DNA of 44,476 nucleotides from an uncultured Elusimicrobia bacterium (GCA_903917735.1 CAIXBR010000035.1:1-44476); one strand, 5' to 3'. Counted from the first letter of the stretch, positions 25,463 through 34,126 are shown. The notes: a model not told the origin generated them from the letters alone. Numbers and translations: made by a program.

Positions 25463-25468
25463 ATTATA
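25463..25468 (-). promoter_or_regulatory. -10 box 8 nt before a start codon (leaderless candidate)
   Basis: On the minus strand GCTATAATAGTTATTG runs directly into ATG 25454. Confidence 0.45.
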
Positions 25469-25503
25469 GCGGTAGGGGATACTTGTTGCAAATCCTAAAT
25501 GCG

Positions 25504-25533
25504 GAAAAAGCCGCCGGGCGCCTTTCAGGCGGT
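25504..25533 (-). terminator. Factor-independent terminator of the DUF4105 gene
   Basis: On the minus strand ACCGCC pairs with GGCGGC around a pyrimidine/GC-rich loop and is followed by TTTTT. Confidence 0.65.
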
Positions 25534-25536
25534 GTT

Positions 25537-26853
25537 TTATTCCCGGAAAAGCCGGGTGTAATTGGTCTCGTCCAGGTACGGCAGCGGTTTCGCTATCAGG
25601 CCGCGCTTGGTGAGAAGGGCCGTCGCCGCGTCCGGGATGGTGGCGCGCAGGCGGTACACTATCTCCGGCATCCAGCCGGCCGCTATCTTTTCGTCCTTGC
25701 TCAGCACTCCGTTGATGAAAGAGACTACGGCGTTGGTGCAGCTGTTGTAGATCAGGGAGTACATCTCTCCGGTCCGGTTGGCGGTGGCCTGCCGCATCGC
25801 GTTCTCCAGCAGTTGTATCTGCCGGGCGCGCGGCAGGGTCAGCGGGTACAGGGAGATGCGGTTGCCGTCGGTGAAGACGTTCTGTTCCACGTACCCCTCC
25901 GCCGAAGAAATATTGTAGTGCACGGCGTATTTGCCGCGCAGTCCGTCTATGATGCCTTGGTTCTGTACTCCGGGGACCAGTGAGTAGGTGTTCAGCGATA
26001 TCACCAGCCCCCGCACCGAATTACCGTTTTCGTCCGTAACGCCGCCCGGCTTGAACTTGAAGGCCAGGAAGCCGTGCACGCCGGCGTAGGGGAGGCTCTG
26101 CAGGCTTTTCTTGCCGACATAAGCCGCCTCAAGGAAGTCCGGTCTGACGGTGACGCTTTTGGGCCAGATAAATTTGAATACGCCGTCCTCCCGCTTCAGC
26201 CTTTTGCCGTCAGCGGAATGCTGCACGCCCCAGTTCACGTTCGCCAGCGCGTAGCCGCGGGAGTCTTTTGAAAGAATGTAGGGATGCCTCTGCACGGCCA
26301 CCGTGGCGGCCGAGGGCGCGTAAGCGAGCGCCGCGGTGAGCGGCAGGACGGTCTCGATGGAGAGCTCGCTGGTAATGTCCTGCTGCTTTATGTAGCCTTC
26401 GACGCAGAGTTCGGTGCTGCCGGTGTTCTTCAGCCATTTCGGGTACTTGACCACGGTATAAACCTTGCCGGTCAGAGTCGTGAACGTAGGAGGCACGTTC
26501 TCAAGCTGAAGCGTCCCGTTTATTACATACCTTGCGGTGAAATCTGACAGCAGCTCCTTTGACAGGTCCTGCCACTCCGCCCCAGCCTCCTGTCCCGCGC
26601 CGAAAACTTCGTTCCACTGGGCAGGGGTCAGGGAATCCGTGAGGCTTTCATCCTGCAGCGCTATAGTCCCGAAGGATGGGCTATTTATGTTTTCAAGGAA
26701 GGCGTTTGCTTTGGGGATAGGGAGCTTCAGGTCCCGGAGGTTTTCTGCCGACAGCGAATCAAGGATGAAAGGTTCCGCCGCTTTGGCGTTAAGAGGGCCC
26801 AGGAGTAAAAGGAGCCCGACCGCCAGCGCCGCTTTAAAGGTTGTTTTAGCCAT
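25537..26853 (-). CDS. Secreted DUF4105-domain protein
   Basis: 438 aa with a signal peptide (MAKTTFKAALAVGLLLLLGPLNAKA). The C-terminal half is a DUF4105-type domain as found in Lnb-type proteins: GVHGFLAFKFKPGG..ENGNSVRGLVISLNTYS, and later YNSCTNAVVSFINGVL. In this family the His of the HGF/HSF strand and the Cys of N-x-C-T-N suggest a cysteine-hydrolase fold. The N-terminal 150 residues include a beta-barrel-like segment (LTGKVYTVVKYPKW...CVEGYIKQQD), also seen in its paralogue at 32966. A 14-bp palindrome lies 33 nt before the ATG. Substrate unknown. Confidence 0.8.
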   Translation of the reverse strand: MAKTTFKAALAVGLLLLLGPLNAKAAEPFILDSLSAENLRDLKLPIPKANAFLENINSPSFGTIALQDESLTDSLTPAQWNEVFGAGQEAGAEWQDLSKELLSDFTARYVINGTLQLENVPPTFTTLTGKVYTVVKYPKWLKNTGSTELCVEGYIKQQDITSELSIETVLPLTAALAYAPSAATVAVQRHPYILSKDSRGYALANVNWGVQHSADGKRLKREDGVFKFIWPKSVTVRPDFLEAAYVGKKSLQSLPYAGVHGFLAFKFKPGGVTDENGNSVRGLVISLNTYSLVPGVQNQGIIDGLRGKYAVHYNISSAEGYVEQNVFTDGNRISLYPLTLPRARQIQLLENAMRQATANRTGEMYSLIYNSCTNAVVSFINGVLSKDEKIAAGWMPEIVYRLRATIPDAATALLTKRGLIAKPLPYLDETNYTRLFRE

Positions 26854-26885
26854 TAATCAAATCTCCGCGCCCGTCAAAATAAACT

Positions 26886-26899
26886 ACTGTTATAACAGT
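26886..26899. promoter_or_regulatory. Palindromic operator candidate
   Basis: ACTGTTATAACAGT is a perfect 14-bp palindrome, and its centre could double as a -10 box (TATAAC) for the DUF4105 gene. A half-like TATAACAGT also occurs near 7741 upstream of the ABC-F gene. Confidence 0.4.
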
Positions 26900-27021
26900 T
26901 TAATAGGCTCGGACCGGTTCTCCAAGTGCTAAAGGTCCCGGAAACGCTTAGGTCTTATGTCGGTTAACTCCCGCCGGCGGGGGGGCTGGACTCCGGTATC
27001 GCCTGCCGGAGAACCGCGGGT

Positions 27022-27609
27022 TTATTTCTGGGGGCTGGCTTCTTCGGCCAGGTGGGGCGGCAGGAAGGCTAGGATCTCCGCTCTGGCCGAGACGCCGCCG
27101 CGCTGCATGGTGAACGCGGCGGAGACTACGGTGAATTCGGCGGGGCCCACGCCCAGCCACTCTTCGATAGCGCCGGGACCGCCCTGGAAATATGCCGGCA
27201 CGGAAGGGACGGCGCTCCTGTTGAAGGCCTTAAGCAGGGAATTCGCCAAGGCGTTGAGCACGATGTTCCCTATCTCTATAATGGTAACCTCCGGCTGGTC
27301 GGCTATCAGGGTTCCGTAAACGGAGTCTTCGGCGAAACATCCGGAAATATATTTCGTGTCGGCGGGGTTGAAAAGCAGCGCGGTGGTGAAAGGGATAGGG
27401 CCTTTTATTTTTACGCGTATGGCGGCGCCGGGCTGCGCTTCTCCCTCCTTGCGCCTGACCGCGTCGCGGACCGTGCCGCTGAAGACGCGCACACCCGACA
27501 GCAGCCAGGTGCCGGGGGTTACCTTGGTGAGCCTTAGCAGGCACTTTTCAAGGCCGGCCGCCGCCAACAGCTTCAGCGTGTCTTTATTCGTGATGTTCAT
27601 CTGGTTCAC
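27022..27609 (-). CDS. CheC/CheX-like phosphatase-fold protein
   Basis: 195 aa. The centre carries IIEIGNIVLNALANSLLKAFN, the helix with the E-x2-N signature of CheC/CheX/FliY phosphatases, which remove phosphate from CheY-type receivers. The usual Asp/Ser four residues before the Glu is Val here, and only one such helix is seen. It starts at GTG 27609 or ATG 27600, only 4 nt after the stop of the receiver gene upstream, so the two are one operon and probably substrate and phosphatase. No flagellar or chemoreceptor genes are nearby. Confidence 0.7.
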   Translation of the reverse strand: MNQMNITNKDTLKLLAAAGLEKCLLRLTKVTPGTWLLSGVRVFSGTVRDAVRRKEGEAQPGAAIRVKIKGPIPFTTALLFNPADTKYISGCFAEDSVYGTLIADQPEVTIIEIGNIVLNALANSLLKAFNRSAVPSVPAYFQGGPGAIEEWLGVGPAEFTVVSAAFTMQRGGVSARAEILAFLPPHLAEEASPQK

Positions 27610-27613
27610 GCTT

Positions 27614-27967
27614 TTATTTAAGTCGTTCGAAGGTTTCCTTAAGCTCCTCGTGGGTGAACGGCTTGAAAATCACCGCCGCCGCGCCCTTTTCCGCCAGCTC
27701 TTTGGTCACCTCGTCCTGGTCTACGGCGGTCAGTATGATTATTTTAGCCTCGGGGTTTATCCTGCGCATCTCTTCCAGCACCACTATCCCGGATATGCCG
27801 GGCATTATTATGTCCAGCAGCACAACTTCGGGCCACAGTTCCACAAAAGCCTTCAGGGCGCTTTTGCCGTCTTCGGCTTCGCCTACTACTTCGTGACCTG
27901 TCTTTCGCAGGATAACGCTGAGCACTTTCCTGGTGCTGGCGTTGTCATCCACTATAAGCACTTTCAT
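27614..27967 (-). CDS. CheY-like response regulator
   Basis: 117 aa from ATG 27967, with GGGAGA upstream. Canonical receiver: DDN at 7-9, acceptor Asp52 in VVLLDIIMPG, Thr in IIILTA, Lys in FKPFTHEEL. It closely resembles stand-alone CheY proteins. It is the first gene of a two-gene operon with the CheC-like gene. Confidence 0.9.
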   Translation of the reverse strand: MKVLIVDDNASTRKVLSVILRKTGHEVVGEAEDGKSALKAFVELWPEVVLLDIIMPGISGIVVLEEMRRINPEAKIIILTAVDQDEVTKELAEKGAAAVIFKPFTHEELKETFERLK

Positions 27968-28251
27968 AATTCTCCCTGAACGGATGAGCCCCGAAATCCG
28001 CTGAAAAACGATAGCCCCTCGCATAGCCTAACAGGCGTGCGCCGGTTTGTCAAGGCGGCGCGGGAATGCCGTACGGATGTCCGGAATTCTTTTTTGGCAG
28101 GTCATGGTCTATGGTTCACGGTACCATCCTGGCGAAAACATCCAGGATAATGACCTCGTTGCAGTTGGCGTCTTTCGCGGAAGCTTTGCTATCCTGGCAG
28201 CTATAGCCTGGTTCAAGATCTCAATGGTTTAAAAGGCCGGGCTGTATTTCG

Positions 28252-28257
28252 TATTAT
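28252..28257 (+). promoter_or_regulatory. -10 box 5 nt before a start codon (leaderless candidate)
   Basis: TTTCGTATTAT, five nt, then ATG 28263. No Shine-Dalgarno sequence is present. Confidence 0.45.
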
Positions 28258-28262
28258 TTACC

Positions 28263-29843
28263 ATGGCCCTGGAACTTATCGTTGACGGTCTGCTGGTCCC
28301 TATTGAGAAGGACGGGGCGGAGGAATACCTGAAAGCCGCCGCGCTTAAGCTCAGGGCGCCGGAGGCCGATGTCGAGGTAGTCCGGCTGCTGGCCAAAGCG
28401 CTGGCGTCCGGAGACAAGAGCCAGTTCTACTACGAGATCTCGCTGGCGGCGCGCGTCTCCGCCGGTTATAAGAACGAAGACAATTTCCCGCTTTACTCCG
28501 AAAAAATCGCCGTCCGCCATAAACTGGCGCCGGCGGGTCGGCGGCCAGTTATCGTAGGGTTCGGGCCGGCCGGGATGTTCGCCGCGCTGGAACTTATCGA
28601 GTACGGGCTTAAACCCCTGATATTCGAGAGAGGCAAAAAAATAGAAGAGCGAGACGCGGACGTGCGGAGATTCATCACGGAAAGGGCGCTGGACCCAAAA
28701 TCCAATATCCAGTTCGGAGAGGGCGGCGCCGGCGCATATTCCGACGGCAAGCTGTTCTCGCGGCGCAATAATACCGCTTACGCCAGCAAGGTGCTGGATA
28801 CTTTTATTAGATTCGGGGCGCCTGCGGAAATAGGTTATGTCAGCAAGCCGCATCTGGGCACTGAAGTGCTGCGCAGGATAGCGGCCGGGATAAGGGAGTA
28901 TATCCTGGAGCGGGGAGGAGAAATACATTACGGCTCGAAAATGACCGATATCCTTATCTCCGGCGGCGGTGTTTCGGGCGTAGTTATAAACGGGTCGGCG
29001 CAACACCTTTGCGAAAGCGTTTACCTGGCGATCGGCAACTCCGCCCGGGACACTTTCGAACTGCTGCATGAAAAAGGCGTCAGTCTTGATCAAAAACCCA
29101 TCTCTGTCGGGGTCAGGGTCGAACACCCGGCGGCGACCATAAACCTTATACGCTACGGCGACAAGTACAAAGGGTTCCCCGGCCTGGGCGCGGCCACCTA
29201 CTCGTTCAACTTCACGAACCGCAAAACCGGCCGCGGCGCGTACACCTTCTGCATGTGCCCCGGAGGAGAGGTAGTGAACGCGTCCTCCGAAGAAGGCCTG
29301 CTGGCGCTTAACGGTATGAGCTGCGCGGCCAGAGATTCCGCCTTCTCCAACTCCGCCATAGCGGTAACCTGCGCCGCTTCGGATTACGGGACCACCCACC
29401 CGCTGGCCGGCATAGAATTCCAGAAGGACATGGAGCGGAAAGCCTTCAGGGCCGGCGGGGGAGACTGGCGGACGCCGGCGCAGAACCTCAGGGATTTCTT
29501 AAGCGGCAGGCTTTCCTCCGCGTTGAACATCAATTCCTGCAAAATGGGGACGCTGAGCGCGGACCTGGACGGTATTTTTCCGGCCTTCGTAACCGAAACC
29601 CTGCGCTCCGCTTTTACCCAATGGGCCGCGGAGTGCCCGTTATTCGTAGGGGACGACGCCATCCTTCTGGGGCCGGAAACAAGGACCTCGTCGCCCGTAA
29701 GGATCTTGCGCGGAAAAGATTTCGGCTCGGTAAACGTACGGAACCTCTACCCTATAGGCGAAGGGTCCGGCTATAGCGGGGGGATAACCAGCTCCGCTTC
29801 GGACGCCATAAAAGCGGTGGAAGCCGCGCTTAAAGGAGCCTAG
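28263..29843 (+). CDS. FAD-dependent dehydrogenase, COG2509 type
   Basis: 526 aa, cytoplasmic. An N-terminal domain of about 90 residues (ALKLRAPEADVEVVRLLAKALASGDKSQFYYEISL) precedes the FAD-binding Rossmann motif VIVGFGPAGMFAALEL (about residue 95). Further conserved blocks: FGEGGAGAYSDGKLFSR, HLGTEVLRRI, YLAIGNSARDTFELL, ISVGVRVEHP, TFCMCPGGEVVNASSE, and the C-terminal NLYPIGEGSGYSGGITSSASDAI, which closes the FAD site. These match the uncharacterised FAD-dependent dehydrogenases of COG2509. Substrate unknown. Confidence 0.88.
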   Translation: MALELIVDGLLVPIEKDGAEEYLKAAALKLRAPEADVEVVRLLAKALASGDKSQFYYEISLAARVSAGYKNEDNFPLYSEKIAVRHKLAPAGRRPVIVGFGPAGMFAALELIEYGLKPLIFERGKKIEERDADVRRFITERALDPKSNIQFGEGGAGAYSDGKLFSRRNNTAYASKVLDTFIRFGAPAEIGYVSKPHLGTEVLRRIAAGIREYILERGGEIHYGSKMTDILISGGGVSGVVINGSAQHLCESVYLAIGNSARDTFELLHEKGVSLDQKPISVGVRVEHPAATINLIRYGDKYKGFPGLGAATYSFNFTNRKTGRGAYTFCMCPGGEVVNASSEEGLLALNGMSCAARDSAFSNSAIAVTCAASDYGTTHPLAGIEFQKDMERKAFRAGGGDWRTPAQNLRDFLSGRLSSALNINSCKMGTLSADLDGIFPAFVTETLRSAFTQWAAECPLFVGDDAILLGPETRTSSPVRILRGKDFGSVNVRNLYPIGEGSGYSGGITSSASDAIKAVEAALKGA

Positions 29844-29926
29844 GGTGAGCCGGGAAACGTTAAAAATGCTAAATTTAAGGTTGGGTTTTGTTCTTTGAGG
29901 AGAACGCGGGAGGGAAACGGGGACTT

Positions 29927-30664
29927 ATGCGCTTAAAAACATTTTTCATCGGGGCGGTTTACCTGGCGGCGGCCGGGTTCGGCGTTTTTTCTCCCGGGAC
30001 AGCCCGCAGCCTCGGCAAGCCGGGGGCTATCGTGGTGCTGGTGACCGGGGACGTGCGGATAAAGCCTGACGGAGAGGGCGAATTCAGGGAGATGCGCGTC
30101 AATGACCTGCTCTACGTGGGGGATACCATCAGGACCGGGCCGCAAAGCCTGGCCTCCATTATCCTGAAGAGCGGGGCCGAGGTGAGGATGAACGAAGACA
30201 CCGTTTTCAGAGTGTATCCCAAGGGCGGGGCGCGGGAGATGTCTACGCTGACCGAAGGGCAGATCTGGACCAGGATGCTACATAAAATGGCCAGGTTGGA
30301 TGTCAGCACTCTGGCCGCGATATGCGCCGTCAGGGGCACAGAGGCCGATATAAAGCAGAGAGGCGCGCTTACGGTCAAGGTTTACGAGGGGCATGTCGAT
30401 GTCTCGAACCGCCTGGGGAAACAGACGCTTTCCGCGGGGGAGATGACTTCGGTCTCCGGGCCCCGCGCGGCGCCGGTCCCCTCCGTGCGCATGGTAGCGG
30501 GGCAGGTGGGAAACTGGCAGAAGGCCGCGGAGGTCAAGGGTATCGAGGTATTCCTAGCCCGCATCATGCCTGACGCGGGCGATGAAAAAAAGCTGCTGCT
30601 TATGGTGGGCAAAGACGGGAAAAGCAAAAATGTGGAAATAAAGCTGAAAAGAAAAAACCAATAA
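29927..30664 (+). CDS. FecR-domain secreted protein
   Basis: 245 aa from ATG 29927; the frame is open from 29888. A signal peptide (MRLKTFFIGAVYLAAAGFGVF) is followed by the FecR fold: VTGDVRIKPDGEGEFREMRVNDLLYVGDTIRTGPQSLASIIL-SGAEVRM, a glycine-bounded beta roll, and LAAICAVRGTEADIK...VYEGHVDVSN. No sigma factor gene is adjacent, so it is not a classic FecI/FecR pair; stand-alone secreted FecR proteins are common in some lineages. The C-terminus is Lys-rich. A strong bidirectional terminator follows. Confidence 0.85.
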   Translation: MRLKTFFIGAVYLAAAGFGVFSPGTARSLGKPGAIVVLVTGDVRIKPDGEGEFREMRVNDLLYVGDTIRTGPQSLASIILKSGAEVRMNEDTVFRVYPKGGAREMSTLTEGQIWTRMLHKMARLDVSTLAAICAVRGTEADIKQRGALTVKVYEGHVDVSNRLGKQTLSAGEMTSVSGPRAAPVPSVRMVAGQVGNWQKAAEVKGIEVFLARIMPDAGDEKKLLLMVGKDGKSKNVEIKLKRKNQ

Positions 30665-30700
30665 TCCGACGCGGGGAGATCCCCGGCGGTTTTGTGGAAT

Positions 30701-30740
30701 AAATATCCCCCCTGGCGTTGCAGGGGGGGATATTTGTTTT
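30701..30740. terminator. Bidirectional terminator
   Basis: AAATATCCCCCCTG pairs with CAGGGGGGATATTT around a short loop, with A and T tracts outside. It serves the FecR gene and the convergent glnA. Confidence 0.85.
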
Positions 30741-30754
30741 CCGGGGGGGGGCGG

Positions 30755-32206
30755 CTAGAACTTGTGCCAGAGCATCTGGGTGGTCACGTCGTGATGGAAC
30801 AGCACTTCCGAGGATTTGACTATGCCGCCCAGCTCTTTCGGGCTGCGGTCCGCGGCGGCCTGCTTGTGCAATACGTATTTTTCGTGTGACGCGGCGCCCA
30901 GGACTGACTTAATGAATTCGCTGCCGCGGAATATCCGTATCGCGTCGTAGATGTTCCCGGGGAGAAAGCGCACGCGGTCACGCTTGCTTTCGTCCTTCGT
31001 GAGCGGCTCGCCGTCCAGGGCCGTGCGCAGCAGCGCGTACAGGGCCATGTACGGGTTCGCGTCCGGGGCGACTGATCGGATCTCCAGGCGCGCTGATCTC
31101 TCGTTCCCGGCCGGGATGCGTATCATCGCGCCGCGGTCCACCGATGAGACCTTGATCTGGTTCGGCGCTTCGAAGTGCGGGTCCAGGCGGCGGTAGGCGT
31201 TCACGCTGGAATTAAGGATAAGCGAAAGCTCCTGCGCGTGGTTGAGGATGCGCGAGATCGTGTCCCAGGCGGCCGCGGACAGCCCGTCCTCGCCCTTTTT
31301 ATCGTAGAAAACGTTCTTCCCCGCTTTTGAGAAAGAGATGTTTATGTGCATGCCGCTCCCGTTCACTCCGGAAACCGGTTTCGGGAGGAACGTGGCGGTC
31401 ATCCCCATGTTGGCTGCCACCTGGCGGCACACCAGCTTGTAGAGCTGGACCATGTCGCAGGCGCGCACGGCGCCGGCGTGGGAGAAGTTCAGCTCGAACT
31501 GCGACGGGGCCACTTCGGGGTGGTCCTTTTCGTTTCTGAAGCCCATCGCCCGCTGCGCCTCGGCCGCGGTGTCTATGAACTGCTTCAGCGGGTCCAGCGG
31601 CAGTGAGTGGAAGTAGCCGCCGGTGGAAATGAGTTCGAAGCCGGAGACCTCGTTATAGGTCTGTTCCGAGTTGAGGCCTTTCACTATGAAACCTTCCACT
31701 TCGGCGGCGACGTTGGCGGTTATGCCGCGCTTCTTTTTAAGTTCTTCCGTCAGCTGCACCAGGCGCGCGCGGAAATCGGATTCATAGGGGGTCTTGTCGC
31801 GGTTCAGGACGGTGCCGAAGAGGATGACCTTGCCCGGGCCGAAGACGTCGGAAGGGAGCCAGAAGATGCTCCCCCAGTCTATCCCCAGCCTTAGGTCGGA
31901 TTCCTTCTGCGCGGAAAACCCGCGTATGGACGAGCCGTCAAAGGTTAGGTTGTCGTTGGCGTTCAGGAAATACTGCTTGTCGTAGTCCAGCGTATGGAAG
32001 CGGCCCTCGATATCCGAGAAGCAGACCGTCACGGCTTTCAGGCGCTTTTCGCTCTGGAGGTAGATGCGGTATTTTTTTTCAAGCTCCGCCGCCGGCAGCG
32101 TTTCGGCTGCTTCCGCGGCTTCCAGGTTCATAGTCTCCAGTTCGTCATACGGTATCTCAAGGAAATTTTTCAGGGTTACTGTTTCATTCGATTTGGTCTT
32201 AGACAT
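30755..32206 (-). CDS. glnA: Glutamine synthetase
   Basis: Forms glutamine from glutamate, ammonia and ATP. 483 aa. Signatures: YFLNANDNLTFDGSSIRGF, AAEVEGFIVKG (catalytic Glu), the ATP-binding PVSGVNGSGMHINISF, NSYRRL-like NAYRRLDPHFEAPNQI, and GNERSARLEIRSVAPDANPYMAL. Length and blocks fit the prokaryotic type I enzyme. No clear adenylylation NLYDLPPE motif is seen; NIYDAIRIF is at the equivalent place, so adenylylation control is doubtful. AGAGGAGAATT precedes the ATG. A promoter candidate lies 43-71 nt upstream. Confidence 0.93.
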   Translation of the reverse strand: MSKTKSNETVTLKNFLEIPYDELETMNLEAAEAAETLPAAELEKKYRIYLQSEKRLKAVTVCFSDIEGRFHTLDYDKQYFLNANDNLTFDGSSIRGFSAQKESDLRLGIDWGSIFWLPSDVFGPGKVILFGTVLNRDKTPYESDFRARLVQLTEELKKKRGITANVAAEVEGFIVKGLNSEQTYNEVSGFELISTGGYFHSLPLDPLKQFIDTAAEAQRAMGFRNEKDHPEVAPSQFELNFSHAGAVRACDMVQLYKLVCRQVAANMGMTATFLPKPVSGVNGSGMHINISFSKAGKNVFYDKKGEDGLSAAAWDTISRILNHAQELSLILNSSVNAYRRLDPHFEAPNQIKVSSVDRGAMIRIPAGNERSARLEIRSVAPDANPYMALYALLRTALDGEPLTKDESKRDRVRFLPGNIYDAIRIFRGSEFIKSVLGAASHEKYVLHKQAAADRSPKELGGIVKSSEVLFHHDVTTQMLWHKF

Positions 32207-32248
32207 TAATTCTCCTCTTTTCCGCTAAAGTACGGGTATTTAAATATA

Positions 32249-32277
32249 AATGTACCAAAAAATAATTTAAAAGACAA
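32249..32277 (-). promoter_or_regulatory. Promoter candidate for glnA
   Basis: On the minus strand TTGTCT, a 17-nt A/T-rich spacer, then TACATT. The surrounding A+T richness is unusual for this window. Confidence 0.5.
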
Positions 32278-32414
32278 TGTAATTATTAGAAATATTAGAA
32301 TTGCCCTCCTATGGATCATTTTCTGGCGGGTGGCGCCGGGTGGTCCATTTTGCGCGGCCGGGGGTATTTATTGTTTAATTCGGTGGGACGGTCATACCTC
32401 GGGCTGGAGGGAAA

Positions 32415-32813
32415 ATGGTGCATAAATTCAAGATCAAGACTTCCGGGAAGGCGGAGATGGCGGATATTACGCGGCAGGTCCAGGGGATAGTGATGGAGAA
32501 CGGTGTGGAGGGCGGGGTTTGCCATATTTTCGTGCCGCATACCACCTGCGGCCTGGCTATAAACGAGAATGCCGATCCGGACGTGAAGCGCGACATCATA
32601 GCCAAGCTGGATGAAAGCGTATCGGGGGATTTCCCGTACCGCCACGCCGAGGGCAACTCCCCCGCGCATATAAAATCCGTCCTGGTCGGGCCGTCGCTTA
32701 CGGTTTTTGTCGAGGAAGGAGCGCTGCAACTGGGGACCTGGCAGGGAATATACCTGTGCGAATATGACGGCCCCCGCGACCGCGAGATATGGGTGAAGAT
32801 CATTAAAACCTGA
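32415..32813 (+). CDS. yjbQ: YjbQ/UPF0047 family protein (secondary thiamine-phosphate synthase)
   Basis: 132 aa. The family motifs are complete: CHIFVPHTTCGLAINENADPDVKRDI, FPYRHAEGNSPAHIKSVLVGPSL, and GTWQGIYLCEYDGPR near the end. The conserved His residues form the metal/phosphate-like site. Members were named for a weak thiamine-phosphate synthase activity; their real role is unsettled. Monocistronic with its own terminator. Confidence 0.92.
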   Translation: MVHKFKIKTSGKAEMADITRQVQGIVMENGVEGGVCHIFVPHTTCGLAINENADPDVKRDIIAKLDESVSGDFPYRHAEGNSPAHIKSVLVGPSLTVFVEEGALQLGTWQGIYLCEYDGPRDREIWVKIIKT

Positions 32814-32841
32814 AAGCGTCCGCGCCGCCGCGTTCAGTTTG

Positions 32842-32869
32842 ACCGCCGGGCTTTCCCGGCGGTTTTGCT
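32842..32869 (+). terminator. House-style hairpin terminator
   Basis: A perfect 9-bp stem, ACCGCCGGG, loop CTTT, CCCGGCGGT, then TTTGCTT, after yjbQ. Confidence 0.8.
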
Positions 32870-32952
32870 TGCCCTAAAGGCCTATGCAGGGGGGGTACAT
32901 CTTCCGCCATTTTGCCGGACTTTGGACTCTACTGTTCGCGCCGGGTTTCGGC

Positions 32953-32958
32953 TAAACT
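32953..32958 (+). promoter_or_regulatory. Possible -10 box 7 nt before a start codon
   Basis: TAAACT followed by ATAAGTA and ATG 32966. A weaker match than the other leaderless candidates. Confidence 0.3.
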
Positions 32959-32965
32959 ATAAGTA

Positions 32966-34126
32966 ATGAAGAACAAACCTCTGAATTCCACCCTGATGAA
33001 AGTGCTTATCCTTTCCGGCGTCTGGGCTTTTCTGCTCAGTTTCGCGCTGAAGACCTGGGCGGCCGAAAATGCTCCCGCTGATTTCGGATCGCTTTATTCC
33101 TCCGACCTCTCCGGGCTTGCCGGCTCCGGCGCCCTCAATTCCGCGGAAGTCCCGCTTTCCAAAAGCTCCTACGTGGTGCCCTACTCCCTGCGCGGCGTGC
33201 TGACGCGCTATGAAGACAAGGTCGTCCTCAATACTCCCGACGGCCGGGTCTTTGAGCTTAAGCTCGGCGACCGCCAGGCCCGCGCCTACAACGGGAAAAC
33301 AGTAGAGATCTACGCCAAAGCCAAAGAAGCGGACGAACTTTCCGTTCTGGAAGTGAAGAAGATATCGGAATATGTCCCTGCCGCCGGAGAGGTGATCGCG
33401 CCGTATGTCGCCCAGAGAAAGCCAGCCCGGATGGCAGGCGAGGACCGCGCCTCAATGACGCTGGAGAACGTGCGCTGGAACAAGGGCCCCGTGGCTGACG
33501 GCGTTTTCGACTGGGCCACCGCCACCATCCGCCCGGACCTGGTAAAGAACGTATATTTCGTAAAAAAACCCTTTAAGCCCGAATGGATAGCCGCGCACTC
33601 TTTCTTCGTGTTCACTTTCGAAGACGGAGGTATTGTGGACTCGGCCGGCCGCAAGACGGACGCCTTGGTACTGACGATAGAGGCCTATTTAAAGGAAGGG
33701 CAAGAATATTCACTCACCGACGGTCTTAAGAATAAATTTTCCATAGTCTGGTTGCTGGCCACCTGGGAGGATTATTCAGCCAGGACCGCCAACTTGGAGG
33801 GGCAGCGGCTTATACCGTATCCCGTGCAGATGGCCCACGCCGAGAAAGCCGCGTTGGTCAGGGAGAGCCTGCGCCAGGCCGCGGTCAACCGTGAAGGCGA
33901 GTATTACAACACCATAACCAACAACTGCACCAATAACCTGGTCATACTGATGAACCGCGTTCTGCCGGAGCAGAAGAGGGTGCATCTCTGGAGCATACCT
34001 TCCCTGATCTATAATTTCCATGCCACCATGCCGGTGTGGGTGCCGCCTTACCTGCAAAAGAAAGGCTTGCTGGGCCCTGAACTGCCACAGGTGGACCACG
34101 CCAGCTTTCCGGTCATCCTTCCTTAA
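32966..34126 (+). CDS. Secreted DUF4105-domain protein, paralogue
   Basis: 386 aa. A signal peptide (about 1-33, ILSGVWAFLLSFALKTWA) is followed by an OB-like beta segment (LRGVLTRYEDKVVLNTPDGRVFELKLGD), then the DUF4105-type domain. HSFFVFTFEDGGIVDSAGRKTDALVLTIE contains the candidate catalytic His, and YYNTITNNCTNNLVILMNRVLP the candidate Cys. Same architecture as the protein at 25537-26853 with modest identity. Both may act on envelope components. No ribosome binding site; a -10-like box lies close to the start. Confidence 0.8.
   Translation: MKNKPLNSTLMKVLILSGVWAFLLSFALKTWAAENAPADFGSLYSSDLSGLAGSGALNSAEVPLSKSSYVVPYSLRGVLTRYEDKVVLNTPDGRVFELKLGDRQARAYNGKTVEIYAKAKEADELSVLEVKKISEYVPAAGEVIAPYVAQRKPARMAGEDRASMTLENVRWNKGPVADGVFDWATATIRPDLVKNVYFVKKPFKPEWIAAHSFFVFTFEDGGIVDSAGRKTDALVLTIEAYLKEGQEYSLTDGLKNKFSIVWLLATWEDYSARTANLEGQRLIPYPVQMAHAEKAALVRESLRQAAVNREGEYYNTITNNCTNNLVILMNRVLPEQKRVHLWSIPSLIYNFHATMPVWVPPYLQKKGLLGPELPQVDHASFPVILP

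Noticed and set aside
28254..29399. Minus-strand open frame of 381 codons
   Set aside because: It is antisense to the FAD-dependent dehydrogenase, has no ribosome binding site and an arbitrary composition.
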